Assembly: GCA_016213885.1 (NCBI GenBank)
Contig: JACQZM010000163.1
Coordinates: forward strand, 1 to 53,503
DNA from: Candidatus Rifleibacteriota bacterium
GTDB taxonomy: Bacteria; Muiribacteriota; UBA6191; JACPRK01; JACQZM01
Direction: 5' to 3'
Length of the DNA stretch: 53,503 nt
Notes under the pieces: generated by a model
The model's input: only the letters and a program-made list of their open reading frames with translations
What the model was told of the DNA's origin: nothing
Database searches by the model: none
Translations under genes and position numbers: made by a program
Shown: one piece after another, positions 9,116-18,409 of the stretch
How the letters are laid out: the number at the start of each line of letters is the position of its first letter
Numbering within the stretch: position 1 is the stretch's first letter

Positions 9116-9169
9116 CCGTGGGGCCCACGGATATGATATATTAGCCGGGACCGGCATTCAAGTGCCGGT
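9116..9169 (+). promoter_or_regulatory. Divergent regulatory region with palindromes
   Basis: The 216-bp gap between divergent genes holds a perfect palindrome CCGTGGG-G-CCCACGG (9116-9130). A TATATT (9137-9142) usable as a -10 follows, then a hairpin ACCGGCA/TGCCGGT (9150-9169) that would lie in the 5' leader of the rightward transcript. The -35 is poor (TTCCGT). The layout fits a repressor-controlled promoter for the McrB-like pair. Confidence 0.4.
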
Positions 9170-9216
9170 GACCCGTCAAAAGGGCTTCCCGAGCCCAGTT
9201 CTGACGATTCCTCGCC

Positions 9217-9480
9217 GTGGAAACGAACCTACTGACTCACCAGATCGCCACCACGATTCAAGAGCTGGCTCGACCGAAGTACCAGGGGGACAAGGGGTTG
9301 AACGAGCTGTTCGTCCTCCTGGACGAGGGGCTCCGCGAGATCGGCTCCGACGTGGTCAAAGCCGGGATGTCGGAGTACCGGAAGCTGTACCACGGCAGGT
9401 GGACGGCGATCCTCGAGAGGGTCTGCGAGGAGAGCCTCCGGGAGACCTTGGCGGACCGTTTCAAGAAGCTGGTGTTCTAG
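9217..9480 (+). CDS. Small helical protein upstream of the McrB-like ATPase
   Basis: 87 residues from a GTG; predicted mostly helical and charged (ELFVLLDEGLREIGSDVVKAG; SEYRKLYHGRWTAILERV). No family recognised. It ends 6 bp before the McrB-like gene and is clearly co-transcribed with it, so a partner, adaptor or regulator role is a reasonable inference. Confidence 0.6.
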   Translation: METNLLTHQIATTIQELARPKYQGDKGLNELFVLLDEGLREIGSDVVKAGMSEYRKLYHGRWTAILERVCEESLRETLADRFKKLVF

Positions 9481-9486
9481 AGCCGC

Positions 9487-10563
9487 ATGGACCAGAATGT
9501 CGAGCTGGAGCGGATCGACAACGCGATCCGGTACATTCATTCCGCCGGGTTCACCTACGCCGACGAGATCCTCAAAGACTACTACATCTGCCTGAAGACC
9601 AAGCCGTTCGTCATCCTGGCGGGCATGTCCGGGACCGGCAAGACCCAGATCACCCGCCTCTTCGCCAAGGCGCTGGCCGCCCACTACACCCTGATCTCCG
9701 TCGCCTCTTCATGGCGCTCCGATTCGGATCTCCTCGGGTTCTACGACAAGGCGGCGGGCGTGTTCCGGGAGACCCGGTTCGTCGCCCTGATCCGGGCCGC
9801 TCTCCAGACCTACAAGAAGGGGATGCCCGACCTGTTCTTCGTCTGCCTGGACGAGATGAACCTGGCCAGGGTGGAGCACTATTTCGCCAAGTTCCTGTCG
9901 GCCATGGAAGGGCTCCACGTGGAAGATCGGAAGATCGTGCTGGACGGCACCGGCGAGACGCTCTACTGGCCGCCCAACCTCCTCTTCATCGGCACCGTGA
10001 ACATGGACGAGACCACCTTCGCCTTCTCCGACAAGGTGCTCGACAGGGCCAACTCCCTGGAGTTCACCATGACGGTCGACGACATCTACGCCGAATCGGT
10101 GAAGAGGATCCCGCCGGAGCCGCAGCAGTTCACGTTCCAGGAGTTCCTGGCCAGCCGCAAAGATCTCCACGATCCGTCGGTCAGGGAGGTCTCGAAGCGG
10201 TGGCGCGGCGAGATCGCCGCGCTCTGGAAGATGCTGGAGCCGATGAACTTCCACTTCGGCTACCGGATCCGGGACGAGATGGAGCTGTACCTGGCCAACG
10301 CCGCCGGGCTGCTGGACGAGCGGGTGGCGTTCGATCTGTCGGTGAAGCAGAAGATCCTCCCCAAGATCTCCGGCCGCGGCGACAGTCTCAAGATGCTCCT
10401 GATGAACCTCCAGGACTACTTCACCGAGAAGAAGTACCGCTACTCGGCAAAGAAGATCGAGGAGATGAAGAGGCGCCTGATCCGGGACGACTTCACCGGG
10501 TACTATCCGGGTCAGCAACCCCCCCGACGGGCCGACGGATTCCGGGCCAGCCCCGAGGACTGA
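9487..10563 (+). CDS. McrB-like AAA+ ATPase without McrC
   Basis: 358 residues. The AAA+ core belongs to the McrB/MoxR-related 'dynein-like' group: Walker A GMSGTGKT at about 46-53, Walker B FFVCLDEMNLAR, and the McrB-type sensor region FIGTVNMDETTFAFSDKVLDRAN. McrB proteins hydrolyse GTP in McrBC restriction, while related proteins act in other complexes. There is no N-terminal DNA-recognition domain, and no mcrC nuclease gene lies nearby; the next gene is convergent. Function therefore remains open: an orphan defence ATPase or a housekeeping relative. Confidence 0.8.
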   Translation: MDQNVELERIDNAIRYIHSAGFTYADEILKDYYICLKTKPFVILAGMSGTGKTQITRLFAKALAAHYTLISVASSWRSDSDLLGFYDKAAGVFRETRFVALIRAALQTYKKGMPDLFFVCLDEMNLARVEHYFAKFLSAMEGLHVEDRKIVLDGTGETLYWPPNLLFIGTVNMDETTFAFSDKVLDRANSLEFTMTVDDIYAESVKRIPPEPQQFTFQEFLASRKDLHDPSVREVSKRWRGEIAALWKMLEPMNFHFGYRIRDEMELYLANAAGLLDERVAFDLSVKQKILPKISGRGDSLKMLLMNLQDYFTEKKYRYSAKKIEEMKRRLIRDDFTGYYPGQQPPRRADGFRASPED

Positions 10564-10590
10564 GGACGCTCCGACCGCCTTTCCCCGACG

Positions 10591-12138
10591 TCAATTCGTG
10601 CCGGCGACCGCTTCCTTGATCTGCCGGTGGATCTCCTCGCGCCGCGAGGGGGGGACCGACAGCACCTTCCCGATCCTCTCCAGCAGGTAGTTCTCTTCGG
10701 AGAGCACCTGTCCGTCCACCAGAGCCTGCCGGGCGATCAGACGGTAGATCCCCTCCGGATCGGCCTCGCTGTGGTCCCGACTGTGCCCCTTGATCCGGCT
10801 CTCCACCTCTTTGAACACGTTCTGGTGGACGTCCGCCGGGATCTTCAGGAGCTGCTTCACCTGGAAGACCAGGTCCTTCTCGAGCTCCGACAGCTCACCG
10901 TCCTTGAGGCATTCGTGGAGAACGATGGCGAAGATCTCCCGGGGCGTCAGCGATCCAGTCTGCTCGGGCACACAGACTCCTTTCAGGATGCGAAGGCCCA
11001 GTTCCGGGCCGGAGATCAGCTTCCCCAGTTCATCCGTGAACTGGGGAATCGGTGGGGCATCCTCGTAGGTCAGCTTGTTCCGGGTCAGGTCGTAGCGGGC
11101 CATGAGCGTCTGGCCCGGCACCAGCGCCAGGTCGAGCAGTATCTCCGCGTGACCCAGGCGCACCGCCAGCTGGTGAGGGCCGGGGTGCAGATCTTCCAGA
11201 CCGAGCGGGGCGTTGCCGACGGGCTGACCGTCCCAGATGATCGAGGCGCCATCGGGCCACCCGCGAACCACCAGGCGGGACGGCAGGAACCGGCCCTCCG
11301 GAACCGGACGAGCGAGCCTGGCATAGGCGGCCCAGTGGTCCTGGGCCTCCCGGGGCATCTGCAGCCTGGAGAACACCAGTGCCGCTCGATAGTACGCCTC
11401 CGCCTGCTTCGGCCCGTACTTGAGAGCTGTCAGGAAGTGCTCCAGCGCCTGGCCCAGCAGGTTCTGGGTGAAGGCGATCTGGCCGGCCAGCACGTGGGCC
11501 GACCCGGAGTCGGGGTGAGCGGCGAGAAGACGATCGAGAGCCTGCCTGGCCAGCTCGGTCTCACCGCGCTGGGCATGGTAGGCCGCCAGGTTGTGAAGAG
11601 CCGGCTCGAACCCCGGGTCCACCTCCAGGATCTCCCTCAACCCCTCCATCGCCCGCTCCACCTCGCCGACCTTCAGCTGGAACGTGGCCAGGTTGAACAG
11701 GATCTTGAGGTTCGACGGCGCCAGACGGCGCGCCAGGAGATGGGCCCGGTGGGCCAGGTCGAACTGCCTGCGGCCCTCCAGCTCGAGCCCCAGCTCCGCG
11801 GTCAGCGCGCCTTGCTCCGGCCTGTCCGGCTCGCCGGACAGGCGTCCCAGCAGCGGCTCCAGCTCCTTCAGCCCCGCCGTGGCGACGGAGGCCACGAGGT
11901 TCGCCACGGAGTCAGGCGGTATCACCTCCACCTCGAGGTCGAAGACGTACCCGCCTTCCGTCGTGGGGGTGACGGTGATGCCGTAGACCGCGGGGAGCTG
12001 GCTCTCGATGTCGGCTCTCATGACCTTCATGGCCCCATCCGACATCAAGGGTACCGTGACCCGGAAGCTCTCGGAGGTCGCTCGGATGGTGGCCCGCCAG
12101 CCAGCAAAGAGCTTCTCGAGCGCTTCCAGGATCACCAT
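10591..12138 (-). CDS. TPR / PEGA / TerB-like multidomain protein
   Basis: 515 residues with three parts. The N-terminal 90 residues form an unrecognised alpha/beta domain. TPR-like helices follow at about 120-290 (LDLAHRAHLLARRLAPSNLKILFNLA and later units). A PEGA-like beta domain comes next (VVRGWPDGASIIWDGQPVGNAPL). The last 130 residues are a TerB-like acidic helical domain with duplicated units (FAIVLHECLKDGELSELE; IARQALVDGQVLSEEN). TerB-like domains occur in stress and metal-response proteins. The start has no strong ribosome site. It lies downstream of the MBL-fold gene on the same strand and may share its transcript. Confidence 0.7.
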   Translation of the reverse strand: MVILEALEKLFAGWRATIRATSESFRVTVPLMSDGAMKVMRADIESQLPAVYGITVTPTTEGGYVFDLEVEVIPPDSVANLVASVATAGLKELEPLLGRLSGEPDRPEQGALTAELGLELEGRRQFDLAHRAHLLARRLAPSNLKILFNLATFQLKVGEVERAMEGLREILEVDPGFEPALHNLAAYHAQRGETELARQALDRLLAAHPDSGSAHVLAGQIAFTQNLLGQALEHFLTALKYGPKQAEAYYRAALVFSRLQMPREAQDHWAAYARLARPVPEGRFLPSRLVVRGWPDGASIIWDGQPVGNAPLGLEDLHPGPHQLAVRLGHAEILLDLALVPGQTLMARYDLTRNKLTYEDAPPIPQFTDELGKLISGPELGLRILKGVCVPEQTGSLTPREIFAIVLHECLKDGELSELEKDLVFQVKQLLKIPADVHQNVFKEVESRIKGHSRDHSEADPEGIYRLIARQALVDGQVLSEENYLLERIGKVLSVPPSRREEIHRQIKEAVAGTN

Positions 12139-12178
12139 GGAAGAACCTTCCCCCGGATCGGCCGCCGACCGGAGACCG

Positions 12179-12994
12179 TCAGATCTCGAGCTCCAGGTCG
12201 CGACAGGCCGGAATGGTGTTGGGGAACTGCTCCTGGGCCTCCTCGACGACCTGATCGAGGAAGGCATCGTCGTGGTTCGGGTCGTGGTGGAACAGGATCA
12301 GCTTCTTGATGTTGAGCGCCTTGCACAGGCGAACGCCCTCTTGCCACGTGGAGTGGCCCCACCCGACGAACTTGGGGAACTCCGAGTCGGTGAAATGGGC
12401 GTCGTAGATCAAGAGATCGGCATCTCGACCCAGGTAGGCCAGATCCTCGGAGATCACGCCAGGGGTGTGCTCCGTGTCGGTGGCGTACACCACCGATGTG
12501 TTGCCCTCGGTGATCCTGTAGCCGAAGCAGCCCAGCGGATGACACAGGTTCCGCGGCGCTATCTTCACGGAGCCGGCCAGGAACGGGTCTTCCACGATCT
12601 CGATGAACTGCATGGTCTCCTCGAGGGCGGAGAGGTTCACCGGGAAGAACAGATCCGACATCTGGACCTGGAGCCGCATCTCCATCTTGGAGTTCATTCT
12701 GAGCGGCCCGATGATCTTGAACCGGAAACTCCTGTCGTAGATCGGAATGAAGAAGGGGAAACCCTGGATATGGTCCCAGTGCGTGTGGGAAAGCAGGATG
12801 GTGATCTCTCGATTGTCGGGCTTGTTCTTCATCAACTCCTGACCCAGACGCCTGATGCCGGTGCCCGCGTCGAGGATGATGACATCCCCTCTGGAGGACC
12901 GGAGCTCCACGCACGGCGTGTCACCGCCGTACTTCATCCGGTCCGGCTGAGGGGTGGGGATGGACCCACGCGTCCCCCAGAACTTGAGCTTCAT
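12179..12994 (-). CDS. MBL-fold metallo-hydrolase
   Basis: 271 residues. The metallo-beta-lactamase fold is marked by LDAGTG, the metal-binding motif HTHWDH at 70-75, a later histidine (NLCHPLG), YATDTEH and FHHDPNH. The start MKLKFWGTRGSIP is typical of the RNase Z/PhnP-like subgroup. Some such proteins pair with sensor domains and act on phosphodiesters, but the substrate cannot be told from sequence. It precedes the TPR/PEGA/TerB-like gene by about 40 bp. The 330-bp region upstream holds no gene, only a GGCGCC-AAA-GGCGCC hairpin at 13162-13176. Confidence 0.88.
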   Translation of the reverse strand: MKLKFWGTRGSIPTPQPDRMKYGGDTPCVELRSSRGDVIILDAGTGIRRLGQELMKNKPDNREITILLSHTHWDHIQGFPFFIPIYDRSFRFKIIGPLRMNSKMEMRLQVQMSDLFFPVNLSALEETMQFIEIVEDPFLAGSVKIAPRNLCHPLGCFGYRITEGNTSVVYATDTEHTPGVISEDLAYLGRDADLLIYDAHFTDSEFPKFVGWGHSTWQEGVRLCKALNIKKLILFHHDPNHDDAFLDQVVEEAQEQFPNTIPACRDLELEI

Positions 12995-13325
12995 GAGATT
13001 CTGGTCAGAAAGCGCCTCGACGGCGATTCAGGTAAGGCGAGCGGCCAGGGTGGCCAAGGCGGACCACCGGGCCGCCTCGGTGTGTCATGGAATGTGCCGG
13101 TTCAAGAGAAAGAGAGCGAACCGTCGCACCCCTGACCCGTGCCAACCGCCGATCTTACAACGGCGCCAAAGGCGCCATCAAGGGGTTTTTGGCGACTGGT
13201 GCGCTTTTCACACGGCTGCGACGACATCGATCCGGGACGGCCCACGGCTCCATGAGCCATGAGCTGCCCGGAATCGGCCAGCCAGACCCGTGGATCGGCA
13301 GGGCCAGTCCGCGTCCAAAACAGGG

Positions 13326-14129
13326 TCAGGCCAGGAACGAGGAGGACCGCGACGACCCTCTCCGGGCCGAGCCCCGCTTGCCCCGTGGGGACCTCTTGCC
13401 GGCGGAGGGTCGCTTCCCCGGAGTGATCACCTGCTCGATCTTCACGATCACGTCTGCCAGCAGATGATGGAACTTCTCCAGCTGTTTCATGTGGCGAGGC
13501 CTGATCTGGGTCCCCAGGACGTCCGCCGATGTTCCCTTCAACTTGGGCCACAACGCCGAGAGCCTGGTGTAGACCGTCGAGAGAGGACCCCATACGGAGG
13601 CGCCGGGGCGGCTCCCGGTGGCGTGCTGGTAGAGGCCGTGGGTGCGGATCGCCTCCCGGATCTGGTTCACCGACATCTTGTCCAGCGGAAGCTGGTCTTT
13701 CGAGTCGGCCATCTGGAGGCCCTCTTTGAGCGGGGCCCACGGGTCTTCGAGACCCAGCAGCAAGAAGACCTTCTTCTGCCCCAGCTGCTGGAACAGCCGC
13801 GCGAGCTCCTCGCCGAACACGCAGTGGGCCTTGCGGAGCCCCCGCAGAACCTGGATCGGAAACTGCGGGTGGGCCGTGAGCGCCCATTTCTCGAACTCCC
13901 CGTAGGGGAGCTCTCGCTTGTGGTTGTCGAGGTCTTTGGCGATCCGGGCCAGCTCCTGGGCCCGGTCGGCCACCGGGTCGGAGCCGCGAGACGTGGCGCG
14001 GGAGCCCCTGGTGGCCGGTCTGTCGGCCCGGGCGTTCCGGGGCACGGCGTGATGGGTCTTTCGAACGGTGCGGCCGGGTTTCGAAGCGTGCTTCCGTGGG
14101 CTGGTCTTCAAAGGCTTGTTTTTTCGCAT
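13326..14129 (-). CDS. Basic protein of unknown function
   Basis: 267 residues from the ATG at 14129 (MRKNKPLKTSPRKH). Both ends are lysine/arginine-rich and low in complexity (N-terminal about 60 residues; C-terminal GKRPSAGKRSPRGKRGSARR). The middle is a folded, leucine-rich helical domain. The ends suggest nucleic-acid binding, but no motif is recognised. Upstream in-frame methionines exist to 14234, but those residues look like translated leader. Confidence 0.6.
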   Translation of the reverse strand: MRKNKPLKTSPRKHASKPGRTVRKTHHAVPRNARADRPATRGSRATSRGSDPVADRAQELARIAKDLDNHKRELPYGEFEKWALTAHPQFPIQVLRGLRKAHCVFGEELARLFQQLGQKKVFLLLGLEDPWAPLKEGLQMADSKDQLPLDKMSVNQIREAIRTHGLYQHATGSRPGASVWGPLSTVYTRLSALWPKLKGTSADVLGTQIRPRHMKQLEKFHHLLADVIVKIEQVITPGKRPSAGKRSPRGKRGSARRGSSRSSSFLA

Positions 14130-14335
14130 GAGGCGATGATAGCAATCCATGGGAATGTCCGCAAGAAAGATTCCTTCCGGGAAGAGGAATGCGATCCGGA
14201 TGGAAGCACACCAGAAACCCGGTTCGAAACTCACTGCCGGGAGTCCCTTCCGGAGAGGGGATTCAGGGACCGGGAACCGCCGGAGCGGCTGGTCGGGCCG
14301 TCGTCGAGCGGCTGGCCAGTCTAGCGCGTCGCGAT

Positions 14336-14463
14336 ATGGAATCCGCGGCCCTGGACGCCGTGGTCCGGGCCTACCTCCCGCACCTCCTGCGCGCGGCTCG
14401 AGGCGCCGGCCTCTCGGCCGCCGACGCCGAGGAGATCACGCAGACCACTTTTGTCACGCTCCA
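14336..14463 (+). pseudogene. ECF sigma factor, N-terminal fragment
   Basis: The frame from the ATG at 14336 reads MESAALDAVVRAYLPHLL, then a Leu-Ser-x-Ala-Asp-Ala-Glu-Glu-Ile-T-Q-x-T-F run. This is the start of sigma region 2 of an extracytoplasmic-function sigma factor. Resemblance stops at about 14463 after FVTLHL; regions 2.4 and 4 are missing. The frame beyond is antisense to a minus-strand gene. I read this as a truncated remnant. Confidence 0.6.
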
Positions 14464-14940
14464 CCTCCGGCGACCGATCTCCGCCAGGGCCGAGGCGCGA
14501 CCGGACGGATCGTCGCTGGTCAACTCCGCCAGCAACTGGCGGCCCGAGGCTTGCGGCAGAGGCCGCTCACGGATGCCCGTGGGATCGACGGGGACCGGAA
14601 TGACCCGCATCTGGATCGAGGTGCCGCCCCCCTGGCCCGAGTCGACCGATCGACCGATCCCGGCGCTGGACGAACGGCTCGAGGAGTGAGTACCGCCACC
14701 GGTGCCCCCGACCTCGATGACCTGGCCCAGGGGAGCCTGGACCGTGGACCTGTAGATCAGCTGGTTCGTGAAGACGCCGCCGGTGGGTCCCTGCGGAATG
14801 AACGCTCCGGTCTGGTTGATGTTCACGTCCATGGTGACCTGGGCGATGGCCGGTGGGGCGAGGAAGGACCCCAGGACCAGCAGGATCGCTTCCGGGAGAC
14901 GACTGGACCGCGAGACGCCGCCGGACAGACGATGGAACAC
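14371..14940 (-). CDS. Secreted protein with disrupted 3' end
   Basis: 189 residues from a GTG. It has a signal peptide (about 1-35, ending FLAPPAIAQ) and a Gly/Ser-rich region. A HEAT-like helix pair follows (LLAELTSDDPSGRASALAEI) and then stops resembling a protein about where the opposite-strand sigma fragment begins. The native C-terminus has probably been lost and the last 30 residues are read from foreign DNA. Function unknown; whether it is expressed is uncertain. Confidence 0.45.
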   Translation of the reverse strand: MFHRLSGGVSRSSRLPEAILLVLGSFLAPPAIAQVTMDVNINQTGAFIPQGPTGGVFTNQLIYRSTVQAPLGQVIEVGGTGGGTHSSSRSSSAGIGRSVDSGQGGGTSIQMRVIPVPVDPTGIRERPLPQASGRQLLAELTSDDPSGRASALAEIGRRRWSVTKVVCVISSASAAERPAPRAARRRCGR

Positions 14941-15172
14941 GACAGCCACCTCCAGCCGGAGCCTGTCGCCGGACAGACGCAGCTCCTCCCTAGGTTCTAC
15001 CCGACGAGACCGGTTCGCGCCACACCGTCCCTCTTCCCGGGACTCGCGATCCGCCGGGTCGGACACGGGCCGCGCCCCGATCACAGGCCGACCTTTGCCC
15101 CCCGGGCCCGGCTCCTGGGGGGGCCTACCGTTGCCTGCCCGGCGCCGGTCTGCTAAGCTGAGCCCGATTTCC

Positions 15173-17197
15173 ATGTGCGGAATCGCCGGGATGCTGAGAT
15201 TGTCGGGCCCAGACGCTCCCCCTGAAGAGCTGCCAGCCATCAGGGGGCAGGTGGAAGCCATGCTGGCCGCCCTCAGGCATCGGGGTCCCGACGACGAGGG
15301 GGTCTTCGCCCACGGGCCGATGGCGATGGGCACTCGGCGGCTCAAGGTCATAGACCTCGCACACGGGCACCAACCCATCTCCAACGAGGACCAGACCGTC
15401 TGGATCTGCTTCAACGGGGAGATCTTCAATTACCTGGAACTCAGACGGAACCTCGAATCCCGGGGTCACCGATTCTCCACGGCCAGCGACACGGAGGTGC
15501 TGGTACACCTCTACGAGGATGTGGGAGACCGGCTGGTGGACCAGCTGAACGGTCAGTTCGCCTTCGCCATCTGGGACGCCAGGGAGAGGCAGCTGGTGCT
15601 GGCCCGCGACCGGATGGGGATCAGGCCGCTGTTCTACACGGTGGCCGGTGACACCTTGATCTTCGGCTCCGAGATCAAGGCGTTGCTGGCCAACCGGGAG
15701 GTGCCGGCCCGGTTCGACCCGTACGGGCTCCAGCACGTCTTCTTCTTCGCGGCCCCGTCGGCGCCGCGCACCCTCTTCCAGGGGATCCACCAGGTTCCGG
15801 CAGGACGGCTGGTCACGGTCCGGGACGGCCAGCTCAAGGAGCGGACCTACTGGGACCTGGACTTCTTCCCCGCCAAGGAGTCCGTGCCGGACCTCGGCGA
15901 GGAGCACTACGCCCGGGAGCTCGAGCGGCTGATGGAAGACTCGGTGCGGCTCCAGCTCCAGGCCGAGGTGCCGGTCGGGGTCTACGTCTCCGGCGGCCTC
16001 GACTCCGGCGTGATCGCGGGGCTGGTGAAGCGGGTCCACCCTGGCCCGCTGCGGACGTTCAGCGTGGGTTTCCAGCAGGGATTCTTCAACGAGATGCCGT
16101 TCGCGCGGAAGATGGCGAGGCACGTCGGCGCCGAGGCCCACGAGTTCACCTGCACCCACAGGGACGTGAGCGCCGGTCTTCCGGCAGCGGTCTATTTCTC
16201 CGAGCACCCCACGTTCGTCACGGAGATGGTGCCGCTGATGCACCTGTCTCAGCTGGCTCGCAAAGACGTGGTGGTGATCCTGACCGGCGAGGGGGCCGAC
16301 GAGGCGTTCGGCGGCTACCGCTACTTCCGGGTCGACAAGATCAGACGGCTCCTCTCCACGTTTCCGGTCTCGCTGATGGGAGGCCTGATCCGCTGGCTCG
16401 TGAAGAAGAAGATCGGTGCTGACCACGTGTTTCCCCACGGTCGCTACGTGACCAGCGTGAAGGCCAAGTACGGGTGCTACCCGGCCATGCAGTACGAGTT
16501 CGAGGTGGGTCGCCAGATCATGGAGATCATCCTCGCGGACGACCTCTTGAACACCCTTGACCGTCACGACCCTGCCGGGGACCTGGGCTACCCGACCGAC
16601 CGGCTCGCCCGGTGGCATCCGTTCGATCAGGCGACCTACTTCTCGTACAAGATGCGGCTTTCGAACCATCAGGTCTCACCGCTGGGCGACCGGGCCACGA
16701 TGGCGAACTCCATCGAGGGACGGTATCCGTTCCTCGACCATAGGCTGGTGGAATTCGCGGCCCGGATACCTCGCTACCACAAGCTCAGAGGGTTCAGAGA
16801 GAAGTACATCCTGCGAAAAGCGCTCGGTCACCTGCTCCCCAGGGAGATCGCCCACCGGAAGAAGCAGCAGTTCCAGGCTCCGTTCGGGTCGGCCTTCCTG
16901 GGGCCGGATCGGCCGGGGTACGTGGCCGAACTTCTCTCCGAGTCGGTGGTCAGGAGCAAGGGGTACTTCTCCCCGACCAAGGTCAGGTGGGTGCTCGACC
17001 GTCTGCGCCACTACAACGAGCAACGCCCCGACGATGTGAACTACGAGCGGGTCCAGGTGGAACTGGGTCTCGTGGCGGTGCTGACCACGCACCTGTGGGA
17101 CGAGATCTTCCTGAAGGGTCGAGGCACGCCCGCCCCGGAGCTGGTCGACCCGGCCACGCGGCTGGCCTGGTTCGCCGCCCCGTGCTGGACGTCCTGA
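15173..17197 (+). CDS. asnB: Asparagine synthase (glutamine-hydrolysing)
   Basis: 674 residues. It converts aspartate to asparagine with ATP and glutamine, or is a related amidotransferase. The N-terminal Ntn glutaminase starts with the Cys nucleophile (MCGIAGM), with RHRGPDDEG and NGEIFNY motifs. The synthetase half has the PP-loop SGGLDSG at 273-279 and TGEGADEAFGGY. The start is fixed by the need for Cys2 after Met removal. At 674 residues it is somewhat longer than housekeeping AsnB, so a cell-surface or secondary-metabolite paralogue is possible. A weak promoter (TTGCCT 15131, TAAGCT 15154, 17-bp spacer) precedes it. Confidence 0.93.
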   Translation: MCGIAGMLRLSGPDAPPEELPAIRGQVEAMLAALRHRGPDDEGVFAHGPMAMGTRRLKVIDLAHGHQPISNEDQTVWICFNGEIFNYLELRRNLESRGHRFSTASDTEVLVHLYEDVGDRLVDQLNGQFAFAIWDARERQLVLARDRMGIRPLFYTVAGDTLIFGSEIKALLANREVPARFDPYGLQHVFFFAAPSAPRTLFQGIHQVPAGRLVTVRDGQLKERTYWDLDFFPAKESVPDLGEEHYARELERLMEDSVRLQLQAEVPVGVYVSGGLDSGVIAGLVKRVHPGPLRTFSVGFQQGFFNEMPFARKMARHVGAEAHEFTCTHRDVSAGLPAAVYFSEHPTFVTEMVPLMHLSQLARKDVVVILTGEGADEAFGGYRYFRVDKIRRLLSTFPVSLMGGLIRWLVKKKIGADHVFPHGRYVTSVKAKYGCYPAMQYEFEVGRQIMEIILADDLLNTLDRHDPAGDLGYPTDRLARWHPFDQATYFSYKMRLSNHQVSPLGDRATMANSIEGRYPFLDHRLVEFAARIPRYHKLRGFREKYILRKALGHLLPREIAHRKKQQFQAPFGSAFLGPDRPGYVAELLSESVVRSKGYFSPTKVRWVLDRLRHYNEQRPDDVNYERVQVELGLVAVLTTHLWDEIFLKGRGTPAPELVDPATRLAWFAAPCWTS

Positions 17198-17212
17198 CAG
17201 GTCGCAGGTTCG

Positions 17213-18409
17213 ATGGCAGAACACCACCACTCCCACGACCACCACAGTCACCGTGGAGAGGTGACCACGTTCGCGGCGCTGGTGTCGCTCTTCTCCAACC
17301 TCTTCTTGACCTGCTGCAAGCTGGCCGTGGGCTGGTGGATCGACTCCGCGGCGGTGATCTCCGAGGGGCTCCACAGCGCCACGGACCTCCTGGCGTCTGG
17401 CTCCGCCTACTTCTCCGTGCGCCTGTCCAGCCAGCCGCCCGACGAGACCCACCCGTTCGGCCACGGGAAGTTCGAAGACATGGCCGCCGTGTTCGAAGCC
17501 GGCCTGATCGTGCTCGCCGCGATCGGCGTGATCTGGAAGGCCACGGTCGACTTCCTCCGGGGTGCGGGCCCCACGGAGCCGGAGCTGGGCATGGGGGTCA
17601 TGGTCGTCTCCATCGCCGTGAACACGGTGGTCTCCCGGTATCTCTTCAGCACCGCCAAGGAGCACGATTCGGTGGCGCTCGAGGCGGACGCCTGGCACCT
17701 CTCCGCCGACGTGCTCACCTCGGTGGGCGTGATGGTGGGGCTACTCCTGGTCCACGTGACCGGCCTGAAGCTGTTCGATCCGCTGGCCGCTCTGGGCGTG
17801 GCGGTGTACATCCTGTTCGAGGCGACGAGGGTCGGGAGGAAGGGGTTCGAAAACCTGGTGGACTCGGGGCTGCCGCCGGACGAGGTTTCCGCCATCGAGG
17901 CGATCCTGGCCGCCCAGACCCGGGAATCGGTGCAGTTCCACGGGCTCAGGACGCGGAAGGCCGGCCCGGAGAGACACATCGACCTGCACCTCGTGGTCGA
18001 CCGGGATATGCCGACCGGCCAGGCCCACGATCTGTGTCACGTGGTGGAGGACGCGATCCGGGGTCGGTTCCCGACCTCGAAGATCCTGATCCATCTCGAG
18101 TCCAGCTGCCTTCTGCATTCCCACGGGCCGCAGCCGCTCCATGGCCCGCTGCCTGTACCGACGAAGCTCACGGAGGCGGAGCCGCCCGGCCCGGCGCCCC
18201 GATCACCGTCGGATCGAGCCGAGACCCACGGGGCCGGGGACGAGCCAGAGGGGCGCGTCGGAGGGGGGCCGGATGAGCCCACCGAGCTCCCCAGATCGAA
18301 CGATGCCGCCGGGGTCGACCGCGAAGCGGGCAAGCCGGGGTGCTGCCAGTCCGACCACCAGGACCCGGACCGGAGCTCTCAGCCTCCGGAGGGGCGGCCC
18401 CTCAAGTAG
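17213..18409 (+). CDS. Cation diffusion facilitator (Zn2+/Fe2+ efflux)
   Basis: 398 residues. A His-rich N-terminus (HHHSHDHHSH) precedes six transmembrane helices with the CDF metal-site pairs: H-x3-D of GLHSATDLL in helix 2 and WHLSADVLTS in helix 5. HPFGHGKFE and the C-terminal cytoplasmic metallochaperone-like domain (HIDLHLVVDRDMPTGQAHDL) follow. The last 90 residues are a charged, proline-rich tail ending in CC, longer than usual. It starts 16 bp after asnB and is probably co-transcribed with it. Zinc or iron is the usual substrate; which one is not clear. Confidence 0.92.
   Translation: MAEHHHSHDHHSHRGEVTTFAALVSLFSNLFLTCCKLAVGWWIDSAAVISEGLHSATDLLASGSAYFSVRLSSQPPDETHPFGHGKFEDMAAVFEAGLIVLAAIGVIWKATVDFLRGAGPTEPELGMGVMVVSIAVNTVVSRYLFSTAKEHDSVALEADAWHLSADVLTSVGVMVGLLLVHVTGLKLFDPLAALGVAVYILFEATRVGRKGFENLVDSGLPPDEVSAIEAILAAQTRESVQFHGLRTRKAGPERHIDLHLVVDRDMPTGQAHDLCHVVEDAIRGRFPTSKILIHLESSCLLHSHGPQPLHGPLPVPTKLTEAEPPGPAPRSPSDRAETHGAGDEPEGRVGGGPDEPTELPRSNDAAGVDREAGKPGCCQSDHQDPDRSSQPPEGRPLK

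Noticed and set aside
13162..13176. GGCGCC-AAA-GGCGCC hairpin as a terminator
   Set aside because: No U-run directly follows on either strand, and no gene ends nearby in the right direction.
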